A stretch of DNA of 64,000 bases from Caballeronia sordidicola (GTDB lineage: Bacteria; Pseudomonadota; Gammaproteobacteria; Burkholderiales; Burkholderiaceae): positions 1-64,000 of the forward strand of contig NZ_JNFG01000200.1 of the NCBI RefSeq assembly GCF_000729995.1, read 5' to 3'. This document shows positions 53,155-62,296 of the stretch, piece after piece. Numbering within the stretch: position 1 is the stretch's first letter; each line of letters opens with the position of its first letter. The notes beneath the pieces are model-generated. The model saw only the letters and a list, made by a program, of their open reading frames with translations, was not told where the DNA came from and ran no database searches. The translations under genes were made by a program, and so were the position numbers.

Positions 53155-54219
53155 TCAGCCTGCATTAACTTCGCGCAGAACGGTGCGGCGCTTGGCGCGC
53201 AGCAGTTCTTCGTAGGTATGAACATAACGCGCGGCCATGACCTTCGACGAGAAACGCGTTTCGAACGCTTGACGCACCTTGGCGCGCGGCAGCGTGTCAA
53301 GGCGCTTCACGGCGGCGATCGCGCTCAGTTCGTCTTCCACGACAAAACCCGACACGCCGTTTTCGATCACTTCCGGCACCGATCCACGGTTGAACGCGAT
53401 GACAGGCGTGCCGCAAGCCATGGCTTCGATCATCACCAGGCCAAACGGCTCCGGCCAGTCGATCGGGAACAGCAGCGCGTGCGCGTTGCCGAGGAATTCG
53501 GTCTTCTGCTGCTCGTTGATCTCGCCGATGTACTCAACATGCGGCAGCGCGAACAACGGCTTGATCTGCTCTTCGTAATACGCGCGATCGGCGTTATCGA
53601 TTTTCGCCGCGATCTTGATCTTCATGCCCGCTGCGCCTGCAATGCGGATGGCCCGGTCGACACGCTTTTCCGGCGAAATACGGCCGAGGAACGCGAGGTA
53701 GCCCGGTTCCACGTTGGGGATCGGCTTGAGCAGGTTTTCCGGCAGGCCGTGATACACGGTCGAGAGCCAGTTGGCTTGCGGCAACGGCTGACGTTGGTTG
53801 TCGGAGATCGACACGACCGGCGCGTCGTTGAACGTGCTGAAAATGGGCTGCAATTCCGGCAGGTCGAGACGGCCGTGCATGGTCGTCAGGAACGGCACCG
53901 GTTGGCGCGAGAACAGCGAGAACGGATAGTAGTCGATGTGAAAATGCAGAACATCGAACTCGTCGGCGCGGCGGCGGACTTCTTCGAGCAGCAGCATGTG
54001 CGGCGCCATCGTGTCGCGGATGGTCGGGTCGAGGCGCAGCGCCTGCGGCCAGAAGGCTTCGAGCTTCGCCGACGTTTGCGAATCACCGCTCGCGAACAAC
54101 GTGACGTCATGACCGGCCTCAACCAGCGCTTCGGTCAGATAGGACACCACGCGCTCCGTGCCGCCATAGAACTTGGGGGGAACGGCTTCGTGAAGAGGCG
54201 CGATTTGAGCGATTCGCAT
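53155..54219 (-). CDS. Glycosyltransferase, family 4
   Basis: A 354-residue GT-B glycosyltransferase. The N-terminal acceptor half begins MRIAQIAPLHEAVPPKFYGG; the donor half has LGRISPEKRVDRAIRIAGAAG (about 176-196) and the EX7E segment EPFGLVMIEAMACGTPVIAF (about 262-281), typical of retaining GT4 enzymes. The donor sugar is not predictable. No polysaccharide genes lie beside it; otsAB and an ABC half-transporter are the next genes, across a long gap. The ATG at 54219 begins conserved sequence. Confidence 0.93.
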   Translation of the reverse strand: MRIAQIAPLHEAVPPKFYGGTERVVSYLTEALVEAGHDVTLFASGDSQTSAKLEAFWPQALRLDPTIRDTMAPHMLLLEEVRRRADEFDVLHFHIDYYPFSLFSRQPVPFLTTMHGRLDLPELQPIFSTFNDAPVVSISDNQRQPLPQANWLSTVYHGLPENLLKPIPNVEPGYLAFLGRISPEKRVDRAIRIAGAAGMKIKIAAKIDNADRAYYEEQIKPLFALPHVEYIGEINEQQKTEFLGNAHALLFPIDWPEPFGLVMIEAMACGTPVIAFNRGSVPEVIENGVSGFVVEDELSAIAAVKRLDTLPRAKVRQAFETRFSSKVMAARYVHTYEELLRAKRRTVLREVNAG

Positions 54220-55168
54220 GTTCGGAAACTCCTAATAATGTCAGGCAAAATTGATGCGCTTGGCATCGGTCGTTAAATCAAGCGAATCGCCCTACCCGGA
54301 CTCGGCACGGTGCTGGTGTCTCCAGCGGTATGGCCGATAGCACGAGAAAAAATCGCGATGCTTCGCTGTTTGCTTGGGTGTTGCTGCTGCTGTGGGTGTC
54401 GGGCGTCTGTTTCAGAGCGTGATCAGGCAGAGCAAGATCGATTCCATCTCGTAAAAGCAACGCACCCAGCCATAAACGCACAACCTGCGGAGCCGTTGAC
54501 CGGAACCTACAACAACCTGTCAAAACACCTAAGGGGAAACCCGGAGGCAAGTATCCCGGTTTTTGCAAGGTTTCCAATCTTACATTTCAACTTATTTACG
54601 TTGTTACATCGTCGATACACTCTGCAAGCCCTTGTTTAACAAGGCTGTTCTACGCTGAACGACATGAACCAAACCCGTCGCAGCCACGCTCCAGAGGGCA
54701 AGACGCTGCGACGTCCTTCAAATCCCGGCCACGCCACGACGCACCGGCCAGGCACCGGATTTGCCATTTAGCGCCGCTTCAGGTAGCGGGACCGCGACGT
54801 GCTCTCACCCTGCCAAGGGCGTCATTTGCAATTCAAGCCAGCGCATGTCGGGGTACCGCGAGCAGCACCGGGCTGACCGTGAAAAGTGCAGGACGCATCG
54901 CCAATGGACATTGATTGCCCGGTTCAGGCGACACACTTTTGCCGAAAATCAGCTTAGGCTGATGGATACGCACCACGGAAAGCATTATGCGAGACGATTT
55001 GGCTCGCTACACTCGCTACAATTCAGCAATCGGTGCTGCACGCCACTGGCACGCCATTGCCTCGCTGGCCAGACGCGCCGCACATGTGGCCACGGCGAAG
55101 CATCGCGCTCAACCGCTCTACTCGACCGAAAACAACCATTGGACCAACTCACCGTCTCTCAGCGTAAC
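54220..55168. other. Long 949-base intergenic region
   Basis: The largest gap in the window. It contains possible -35/-10 pieces near 54580-54620 (TTACATTTCAACTTATTTACG). A 35-codon basic frame lies at 54664-54771 without a ribosome-binding site. A stretch at 54895-55168 is open in frame with the ABC gene. I find no RNA gene, IS end or terminator. The open frame upstream of the ABC gene has low similarity to anything and is probably untranslated leader. Confidence 0.4.
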
Positions 55169-56977
55169 GTGCACAACGCGAAGCTAGCGAGCTATGCAAA
55201 TCGCCCGCTGGCCTTCCTGTTCCGTTACATCCGCCGGCATCCGGTCGCGCACGCTACCGTGCTTTCCAGCGTGCTGGCTGCGGTCGGCTGCGCGCTCGCG
55301 TCGCAATACGCGATCAAACATCTGATCGACGTACTCGGCCAGGGCCGCGGCCATCCCGGTCCGCTCTGGTCCGCCTTCATGATCCTGGTCGGCCTGATCG
55401 CCGCCGACAACATGCTGTGGCGGGTCGGCGGCTGGGTCGGCGCGCATACGTTCGTCGTCGTGACGGGCGACTTGCGGCGCGACCTGTTCTCCTACCTCAG
55501 CGGCCATTCCCCCACCTACTTCTCCGAGAAACAGCCCGGCATGCTCGCCAGCCGGATCACGGCGACGTCGAACGCAATCTATACCGCCGAAAACACCATG
55601 GCGTGGAACGTGTTGCCGCCGTGCATCGCGGTGATCGGTGCGATCGTGATGATCGTTGCGGTGAATCCGCTCATGGCCTGCTGCCTGATGCTGGCTTCAG
55701 CCATTCTCGCGTTTGTGCTGTACCGGCTCGCCGGACGCGGCTCCGCAAGGCATCACACGTTTGCCACGAAAGCGGCGTCTGTTGACGGCGAGCTGGTCGA
55801 CGTGATCGGCAACATGGCGCTCGTGCGTGCATTCGGTATGACGTTTCGCGAGCAAAAGCGCTTCGGCTCGACGGTCAAGGCCGAAATGGTCGCGCGTCAG
55901 CAAAGCTTGCTGTACCTCGAGAAGCTGCGGCTGTTCCACGCCGTCGTGACCGCGATTCTCTCGGCCGGATTGCTCGGCTGGGCGCTGTGGCTGTGGTCGA
56001 AGGGGCGCGCCACGTCCGGCGATATCGTGCTGGTCAGCTCGCTCGGCTTCACGATTCTCCACGGCACCCGCGATCTGGCGGTCGCCCTCGTGGATGTGAC
56101 GCAGCACGTCGCGCGTCTGGCGGAAGCGGTGCAAACGCTGCTGGAACCGCACGGCATGCCCGACCGGTCCGACGCAACGGAGCTCGTGCCGCAAGGCGGG
56201 CGGGTGGATTTTGAGGAGGTCACGTTCGCGTATCCGCGCCGCCGGCCGATCCTCGATAAATTCAACCTGCACATCGAGCCGGGTCAGCGTGTTGGCCTGA
56301 TCGGCAAATCGGGCGCCGGGAAATCCACGGTGCTAGCGCTGTTGCAACGCTTCTACGAACCGCAGGGCGGCGCCATCAAGGTCGATGGACAGGATATCTC
56401 GCTGATCACGCAGGACAGCCTGCGGATGTCGATTGCGCTCGTGCCGCAGGACATTTCGCTGTTCCACCGAACTGTGTACGAGAACATTGCGTATGGTCGC
56501 CCGGACGCGTCGCGCGAAGAAGTGCTCGCCGCCGCCCGCGAGGCGCGCTGTTCGGATTTCATCGACGCAATGCCGGAAGGGTTCGACACAATCGTCGGCG
56601 ACCGCGGCGTGAAGTTGTCGGGCGGACAGCGTCAGCGCATTGCCATCGCGCGCGCGATCCTGAAAAACGCGCCCATCCTGCTGTTGGACGAAGCGACGTC
56701 GGCGCTCGATAGTTCGTCGGAAGAAGCGATTCAGCAGGCGCTCGACCGGCTGATGGTCGGCCGTACGGTGATTGCGATTGCGCACAGGTTGTCGACGCTG
56801 CAAGGCTTCGACCGGATTATCGTGATGAGTTCAGGCAAGGTGATCGACGACGGTTCGCCGGATCAATTGCGCAATCGGCCGGGCTTGTATCGGGAACTGC
56901 TGTCCAAGCAGCACGGCAAATTGCCGCCGGCGACCATGCCCTCGCAACAACTGGCCGCGAAGGCTGAATCAACCTGA
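55169..56977 (+). CDS. ABC transporter, exporter-type half (TMD-ATPase fusion)
   Basis: About 602 residues: six helices in the N-terminal membrane domain (about 30-310, PLAFLFRYIRRHPVAHATVL, LRRDLFSYLSGHSPTYFSEKQPG coupling region) and a C-terminal ATPase with Walker A GKSGAGKST (about 379-387), signature VKLSGGQRQRIAIARA and Walker B ILLLDEATSALD. This is the MsbA/ATM-like half-transporter form that dimerises; substrate unknown (lipid, peptide or siderophore are possible). Start is uncertain: I use GTG 55169, which begins shortly before the membrane domain. The frame is open for 136 more codons upstream without good family sequence. Confidence 0.82.
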   Translation: MHNAKLASYANRPLAFLFRYIRRHPVAHATVLSSVLAAVGCALASQYAIKHLIDVLGQGRGHPGPLWSAFMILVGLIAADNMLWRVGGWVGAHTFVVVTGDLRRDLFSYLSGHSPTYFSEKQPGMLASRITATSNAIYTAENTMAWNVLPPCIAVIGAIVMIVAVNPLMACCLMLASAILAFVLYRLAGRGSARHHTFATKAASVDGELVDVIGNMALVRAFGMTFREQKRFGSTVKAEMVARQQSLLYLEKLRLFHAVVTAILSAGLLGWALWLWSKGRATSGDIVLVSSLGFTILHGTRDLAVALVDVTQHVARLAEAVQTLLEPHGMPDRSDATELVPQGGRVDFEEVTFAYPRRRPILDKFNLHIEPGQRVGLIGKSGAGKSTVLALLQRFYEPQGGAIKVDGQDISLITQDSLRMSIALVPQDISLFHRTVYENIAYGRPDASREEVLAAAREARCSDFIDAMPEGFDTIVGDRGVKLSGGQRQRIAIARAILKNAPILLLDEATSALDSSSEEAIQQALDRLMVGRTVIAIAHRLSTLQGFDRIIVMSSGKVIDDGSPDQLRNRPGLYRELLSKQHGKLPPATMPSQQLAAKAEST

Positions 56978-56995
56978 GTTTGCATCACCATCGAT

Positions 56996-57035
56996 AAAAG
57001 CCGCTTCGGATTCATCAGACCGAAGCGGCTTTTTT
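56996..57035. terminator. Bidirectional terminator between ABC gene and otsA
   Basis: AAAAGCCGCTTCGG-loop-CCGAAGCGGCTTTTTT between convergent genes; T runs on both strands. Confidence 0.9.
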
Positions 57036-58413
57036 ACGCTTGCAGATCGCGCATGAAGTTGTCGCGCCAGACGGAGACGTTGTTCTCGCGGAGCTGGGCG
57101 AACATGTCGGCGTAGCGGGCCTGCCGCTCGTTCAGCGGCATCGCGAGGGCCGTAGCCAGTGCGTCCGCCATGCCGTCGATATCGAGTGGATTCACGATCA
57201 GCGCGCCGTTCAATTCCTGCGCCGCGCCCGCGAATTGCGACAGGACCAGCACGCCGGGATCGTCGGGATCCTGCGCCGCTACGTATTCCTTGGCGACCAG
57301 GTTCATGCCGTCGCGCAACGGCGTGACGAACCCCACATGCGACGCGCGAAACAACGCGGCAAGCACCGGCCGCTCATATTGCCGATGGATATAGCGGATC
57401 GGCGTCCAGTCAAGCTCCGCGTAGCGCCCGTTGATGCGCCCGGATTCCGCTTCCAATGCAAGGCGGATGTCGCGATACGTGTCCATATCGGCGCGAGTAG
57501 GCGGCGCGATTTGTATGAACGAGACGTTGTTGCGCTGCGCCGGCTGATGTTCCAGCAGCTTTTCGAACGCGCGAAAGCGTTCGACGAGACCCTTCGAATA
57601 ATCAAGCCGATCGACGCTCATGATCAGCTTGCGGTTGTGCAGCGTCGTCTTGACGGTCTGCACTTCGCGTCCGCTTTCGCCGTCCTTGGCGAGCGAGGCG
57701 ATCTCGTCGGGATAAACGCCAATCGGATAAGCCGCCGCCCGCAGCGTCCTGCCAAACGCGCTTACGGCATTCGGCTCGCCAGCGATGCGAACCACCGAGC
57801 CATTCGCCTCCGTCTCGATGTAATCGCAGAACGCGCGCAGATCGGGCGCTGTCTGGAAACCGAGCAGGTCGAAGGAACACAGTGCCTCGACCAGCACGCG
57901 ATGGCGCGGCACGCTGAGCAGAACCTGCGCCGCTGGAAACGGAATGTGCAGGAAAAAGCCGATGCGGTTCGTCACGCCCTCATCACGCAGCGCCTGGGCG
58001 AACGGAATCAGGTGATAGTCGTGGACCCAGATGACGTCGTCGGCTTTCAGCAGCGGCGCCAGTTGCTTCGCGAGCCAGCGGTTGACGCGGCAGTAACCAT
58101 CGAATTCATCGCGGTCGAACTGGATCAGATCCGGCCGATAGTGAAACGCCGGCCACAACGTGGCGTTCGAAAAACCTCGGTAGTACTGGTCATAGTCGCG
58201 TTGCGCCAGCCCAATGGTCGCGAACGTCACCCGGCCGCGCTCCTCCAGCGTGATGCCGTCGGGCGGCTCTGCGACCACGTCGCCGCTCCAGCCGAACCAC
58301 ATGCCGCCGGTTTCCTTGAGCGCGTCGTAGACACCCACCGCCAGACCGCCCGCCGCCGGGCCGCCTTCCGAGATCGGCGCGACCCGGTTCGAAACAATAA
58401 TCAGCCTGCTCAC
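57034..58413 (-). CDS. otsA: Trehalose-6-phosphate synthase
   Basis: Joins UDP-glucose and glucose-6-phosphate; with OtsB it makes trehalose, an osmo- and desiccation protectant. 459 residues of GT20: LIIVSNRVAPISEGGPAAGG at the start (glucose-6-phosphate loop), VIWVHDYHLIPFAQALR, the sugar-binding Trp-containing IRYIHRQYERPVLAALFRAS and DGMNLVAKEYVAAQ. Its start overlaps the otsB stop by 4 bases, so they are coupled. Length near E. coli OtsA (474). Confidence 0.96.
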   Translation of the reverse strand: MSRLIIVSNRVAPISEGGPAAGGLAVGVYDALKETGGMWFGWSGDVVAEPPDGITLEERGRVTFATIGLAQRDYDQYYRGFSNATLWPAFHYRPDLIQFDRDEFDGYCRVNRWLAKQLAPLLKADDVIWVHDYHLIPFAQALRDEGVTNRIGFFLHIPFPAAQVLLSVPRHRVLVEALCSFDLLGFQTAPDLRAFCDYIETEANGSVVRIAGEPNAVSAFGRTLRAAAYPIGVYPDEIASLAKDGESGREVQTVKTTLHNRKLIMSVDRLDYSKGLVERFRAFEKLLEHQPAQRNNVSFIQIAPPTRADMDTYRDIRLALEAESGRINGRYAELDWTPIRYIHRQYERPVLAALFRASHVGFVTPLRDGMNLVAKEYVAAQDPDDPGVLVLSQFAGAAQELNGALIVNPLDIDGMADALATALAMPLNERQARYADMFAQLRENNVSVWRDNFMRDLQA

Positions 58414-59198
58414 GAATGCGTCCCTTTAGAACCTTCAGTACCGTCAGACCCTTCGGCGCCGTCAATTCCGGCAATACGCTGCAGCCAGTCGAGCAGCGCG
58501 CCAACCGACTCCACCCGCGAATGCGCAAGCGTGTCGCCTGCACCGACCTTGATCGACACCCCATTGCGCTCGTTCACCACCGCGAAGCCTTTCTCGTCCG
58601 TCAGGTCATCGCCGATAAACACCGGCCGGCGCCCCGCGAACGGTGGCTCATTCAGGAAAGCCACCACCGCGCGGCCTTTATCGACGTCTTTTGGCTTGAT
58701 TTCATAGACCATCTTGCCGGGCTGCAGCACGTACGCATCCGCGTATTGGGCGACGAGTTTCTCGGTCGCCTCGCGCGCTGCCATGCCACGCTCGGGCGCA
58801 TTGCGGTAATGCAGCGCGAGCGCCGCGCCCTTGATTTCCAGCAACGTGCCCGGGTTGGCCTTCACTACGCCTTCGAGCACGTGTTCCATGCGCAGCAGGC
58901 GCTCGTCGTTGAAACCGACACGATGGACATCCGCGTTCGAATCGCGCCGCTCGGCGCCGTGCAAACCTGCCACGGGCAGATCGGGCATGGAAAGAAACGA
59001 GTCGATGCTGTCAATCCCTCGTCCCGACACGATCGCGACCGCGCCGTTGGTCGCGCGGCGCAATGCGCCGAGGATGGCCGGTACGACCGGCTGCACGGTC
59101 ACGCCGTCCGGCGTGGGCGCAAGTTCGACGAGCGTGCCGTCGAAATCGAAGAAAAAAGCGGTCGCGGCGAGCGGAAATTTGTCTGGGAGGTTTTGCAT
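58410..59198 (-). CDS. otsB: Trehalose-6-phosphate phosphatase
   Basis: Removes phosphate from trehalose-6-phosphate. 262 residues, HAD superfamily: catalytic FFFDFDGTLVELAPTPDGV (about 16-34), motif II IVSGR, and C-terminal FIGDDLTDEKGF with the metal Asp pair. First gene of the otsBA transcript. The C-terminal stretch after about residue 240 is low-complexity (GIDGAEGSDGTEGSKGTHS), not seen in E. coli OtsB as far as I recall. Confidence 0.96.
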   Translation of the reverse strand: MQNLPDKFPLAATAFFFDFDGTLVELAPTPDGVTVQPVVPAILGALRRATNGAVAIVSGRGIDSIDSFLSMPDLPVAGLHGAERRDSNADVHRVGFNDERLLRMEHVLEGVVKANPGTLLEIKGAALALHYRNAPERGMAAREATEKLVAQYADAYVLQPGKMVYEIKPKDVDKGRAVVAFLNEPPFAGRRPVFIGDDLTDEKGFAVVNERNGVSIKVGAGDTLAHSRVESVGALLDWLQRIAGIDGAEGSDGTEGSKGTHS

Positions 59199-59545
59199 CT
59201 ATGTCTGCCTTTCAGCCGGAGAAGGACCGGAAAAGTGTGCGCATGTTACCGCGCTTTGTAACCCCGTCTGGGAAAGCGGCGTTGGACCCTTCGTTGCACG
59301 CACGTGCGGTAAGCCAACACCCTCCGCCACGTATCGAACACGCATCAAACCCGCTTCGACACCTATTCAACCTCATCTTGTCGGCCTGCGGCATAACGCC
59401 TCGGCCACGTGCCGGCGCGGCTGTACGCCCGGCGTAAGCTTCTATTCTGAGATAGAGTCGGCACCCGGATGGCTTCACCGACAACTCCATGATCACCCAT
59501 CCGCGTTGCCGCCTTGATGCACCCTACCCTTGTCCGAGTTGCAAA
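59199..59545. other. Divergent otsB/SCO1-like intergenic region
   Basis: A 347-base gap. No terminator or gene is visible. AT content rises slightly at 59215-59250 and 59370-59400. Stress-type promoters for otsB would be expected here, but I cannot single one out. Confidence 0.4.
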
Positions 59546-60175
59546 ATGTCTTCCAGGTTCAGTTTTCCATCCAAGGGCTGGTTCGCCGCTCTTCTCACCA
59601 CCCTGATCCTGAGCGCCAGCCTCGCTGCGTGCTCCCGCCCTGATACAACACCCTGGAAGCTGACCGATGTCAGCGGCCATCTGCCCGACCTGGACTTCAA
59701 GCTCACCGACGATACCGGCAAACCCGTCACCGGTCAGTCGTTCCTCGGCCAGACAACGCTGGTGTACTTTGGCTACACCCACTGCCCGGACGTGTGTCCG
59801 GAGACCATGGCGCGGCTGATGCAAGTCATGCAGCAACTTGGGCCTGACGCGAAAAACACGCGCATTGTGTTTATCACCGTCGATCCCGCCCGCGATACCC
59901 CGGCTGCACTGCATGACTACGTGCGCGCGTTCGATGCCCAGCACGCGGTCGGCCTGACCGGCACGGACGGGGCGATCGAAAGCATTGCGAAGCGGTATCG
60001 CGTGGCTTACCAGATGGAAAAACGCGATCCTTCCGGCGCGTATGACGTCACGCATAGTTCGGCCGTATATATATTCGATAGCCACGGCCACGCGCGCCTG
60101 CTCGCTACCGAAAGCGATTCCATCGATACGATCACGCACGATTTGCGCCGCGTGATCGACTCGACTGGCTCCTGA
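59546..60175 (+). CDS. SCO1/SenC-family copper chaperone, lipoprotein
   Basis: 209 residues. Signal peptide with lipobox LAAC (Cys29). The thioredoxin-like fold contains the copper site CPDVC (Cys80 and Cys84) and the third ligand His170 in VTHSSAVYIFD, so it is an active-type Sco protein, used to mature the CuA centre of cytochrome oxidase or to reduce thiols. ATG 59546 is chosen since it starts the signal peptide; a 19-codon extension upstream is less likely. No oxidase genes are nearby. Confidence 0.88.
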   Translation: MSSRFSFPSKGWFAALLTTLILSASLAACSRPDTTPWKLTDVSGHLPDLDFKLTDDTGKPVTGQSFLGQTTLVYFGYTHCPDVCPETMARLMQVMQQLGPDAKNTRIVFITVDPARDTPAALHDYVRAFDAQHAVGLTGTDGAIESIAKRYRVAYQMEKRDPSGAYDVTHSSAVYIFDSHGHARLLATESDSIDTITHDLRRVIDSTGS

Positions 60176-60312
60176 TTTCAACAGCGAGTTTAGCGTCGCC
60201 GTCAACATGCCTTCGAATCTCTGCTGGCTCGATGCGTGGGAACCGTCTTGCGCCGTCGTAACCGCCGTGCTTATCGTGGCCGTGTTGTTCGCCAGCGGCG
60301 CGAGAACAGCAG

Positions 60313-60801
60313 CTATACGAGGCGCATCCAGATGTGCGGAATGTCGTCTTCCACGTGAACATCGGAGATTGGCTCGAAGCCGAAGCCCACATAAAAGCGC
60401 TGCAATCGCGCTTGTGCGTGCAGGCGTATGGGCTGGCCGGGCCATTGTTCGCGGATAAAACCCAACGTGCGTTCGAGCATCGCCTGACCTAACCCGATGC
60501 CACGGAAGCCGGCTGTGGTCAGCACCCGGCCGATGCGGATATCGGCGTTTTCGATGTCGCCCTTAGCGTTCGGAAGCAGGACTCGCAGATAACCGGCGAG
60601 CGCCGGCCGTGCATCCGCCGAACGCGGATACACGAGCAAATGCCAGGCATCGGTATCCTGCCCATCGACATCCCCATACACACAATGCTGCTCCACCACG
60701 AACACTTCGCTGCGCGCAGCCAGCATGGAGTAGACATCGAGCGCACTGAGATCGGCGAATGGTTTCCAGCGCCAGTCGAATTCGGAAAATGGCTCAGTCA
60801 T
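60313..60801 (-). CDS. GNAT acetyltransferase, ElaA type
   Basis: 162 residues of the ElaA subgroup, presumed N-acetyltransferase with unknown substrate. Features: FADLSALDVYSMLAARSEVFVVEQ (about 15-38), the long IGRVLTTAGFRGIGLGQAMLER with the RGxGxG-type acetyl-CoA loop, and LQRFYVGFGFEPISD. ATG 60801 follows GAAAAAGATCC; the frame extends 29 codons further without a site. It faces the SCO1-like gene. Confidence 0.88.
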   Translation of the reverse strand: MTEPFSEFDWRWKPFADLSALDVYSMLAARSEVFVVEQHCVYGDVDGQDTDAWHLLVYPRSADARPALAGYLRVLLPNAKGDIENADIRIGRVLTTAGFRGIGLGQAMLERTLGFIREQWPGQPIRLHAQARLQRFYVGFGFEPISDVHVEDDIPHIWMRLV

Positions 60802-61219
60802 AGGATCTTTTTCGGTGGGATTCTTTTGCGCCGCGCATGGGCGAAATGAACATGCGGGCAGGCATGAACCCGTAATTATGCCGCGCATGCACCCGCGACA
60901 GTGTCTCCTTGCCTGTCAGCGGCGCACACTTGCGGGAGTCGGAAAGGCAAGGAAAACAGTTTGGCAGCGCCCCGCTAACTGCTAATCCTTACCGACATTG
61001 TGCTTACGTCCCAATTAACTCTCCGTTAATGACTCGCCGCCATAAGTGCGTCGAAAATAATCGTTCCCTGGTTAAGTTAAACGAACCTTAACGAACTGGT
61101 AACAAGGTGTAACTGTTGTGGGACCCTCTGTAACGCAGGGAAGATAACGATTAATTAGACTAGCCGTCACCCAGTCGGGCGCTTCATTTTCACGTCGCAT
61201 TTCTGGAGTGGTGCGCTCT
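60802..61219. other. AT-rich control region upstream of the LPS-core gene
   Basis: A 418-base gap whose right half (61000-61160) is clearly AT-richer than the flanks. It holds repeated GTTAA/TTAAC words: perfect inverted repeat ATTAAC-N5-GTTAAT at 61014-61030 and GTTAAG-N10-CTTAAC at 61071-61092. Promoter and regulator sites for the LPS-core gene are likely. No gene is seen. Confidence 0.45.
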
Positions 61220-62251
61220 ATGATTTCGGTAGACCAGATAAGGCCATCTCAATCCGTTGCAAGCGAGATGTCGATAGTGCACGAATATGCATGGCCCAAG
61301 CCGGCGCAACGCTTGTCCAGTACGTTTTTCAAACTTGTTTATCGTTGGTCCCACTCCAATGCGTATCGACATAACGAGCGCTTGTGGCACGGCGTGTCCA
61401 TTGAGCGGAATTCGCACGGGTTTTTAGAGCGCATGTCGGTTAACGGCCATGAATTGCCGGTGGAGAATCCGGATGATCTGATCGCGTCCCGGACAGGTGA
61501 TTGCCATCTGATTGCCACGGGCCCCTCGGTCAATGACATCGATTATAGTGCGCTTGATCTGCATAACGTCATGGGAGTAAACGGCGCAATCGCTTTGCAA
61601 GACGCGCATCCAGTCCGGTTTGAATATTATTGCATCGTGGATGCCGGGTTTATCCGAAAGCGCCCTGACCTCGTAGCGCGGGTGCTTCAGCAAAAGCTGA
61701 CGTTATTCGCGACCCCATTAGTATTATGGTACATCGCGCAATATTTTCCGTTATCCGAGTTTCGTTGCCGGGTATTTTTAATTGAAGATATTCAATATCC
61801 CGCTTGCAAGCGCGCATTACATAAAAACGAACTTCTTTCTACGCATGCAAGCCCGGATCTCGTGCTGTTCGAGGAGGAGCCGACGCTGGGTTTCAGCTTT
61901 AACATCAGGCGGGGCATATTCGATGGCCGTACCGTGGCTTATACGGGTTTGCAAGTCCTCACCTCCCTCGGGTTCAATACCATCTTCATGCACGGACTCG
62001 ACTTGCTGAACGCGGCGAAAACACCACGCTTCTACGAAACCAAAGAGAACATGCAGCCTAGCGCGCTGGACAGTGATTTTAATTCCTTCATAGAACCGTC
62101 GTTCCGCCATGCTGCCCCGCTGTTAAGCCGTCGCGGCGTACGGGTGGTGAACCTCTCGGCGCAGAGCGCGCTTGGAAGCGACATTATCGAAAAGGACGAC
62201 TGGCACTCGCTGGCTCCTGCCTCTCTTGAGCAATCTCTTGAACAGGAATAG
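61220..62251 (+). CDS. WaaZ/RfaZ-like lipopolysaccharide core protein
   Basis: A 343-residue protein I recognise as similar in layout to WaaZ of enteric LPS core gene clusters, which is implicated in adding a third Kdo. Shared landmarks: LIATGPSVNDIDYSALDLHN and the following MGVNGAIALQ (nucleotide-binding-like turn, about 93-125), CIVDAGFIRKRPDLVARVLQ, and GRTVAYTGLQVLTSLGFNTI leading to MHGLDLLNAAKTPRFYET. ATG 61220 has TGGAG 11 bases upstream; a GTG 4 codons earlier is possible. Followed 45 bases later by a glycosyltransferase gene, supporting an envelope-sugar role. Lower base composition than its neighbours suggests acquisition (inference). Confidence 0.65.
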   Translation: MISVDQIRPSQSVASEMSIVHEYAWPKPAQRLSSTFFKLVYRWSHSNAYRHNERLWHGVSIERNSHGFLERMSVNGHELPVENPDDLIASRTGDCHLIATGPSVNDIDYSALDLHNVMGVNGAIALQDAHPVRFEYYCIVDAGFIRKRPDLVARVLQQKLTLFATPLVLWYIAQYFPLSEFRCRVFLIEDIQYPACKRALHKNELLSTHASPDLVLFEEEPTLGFSFNIRRGIFDGRTVAYTGLQVLTSLGFNTIFMHGLDLLNAAKTPRFYETKENMQPSALDSDFNSFIEPSFRHAAPLLSRRGVRVVNLSAQSALGSDIIEKDDWHSLAPASLEQSLEQE

Positions 62252-62296
62252 TTCGCGGCTGAAGTCGTATGTCCGGACCTGGCGCGGAATCGCGTG

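Noticed and set aside
54664..54771. 35-codon basic frame in the long gap
   Set aside because: No Shine-Dalgarno and no hydrophobic or conserved feature; likely chance.
57040..58707. 555-codon plus-strand frame opposite otsA and otsB
   Set aside because: Antisense shadow of the otsBA genes; composition unlike a real protein.
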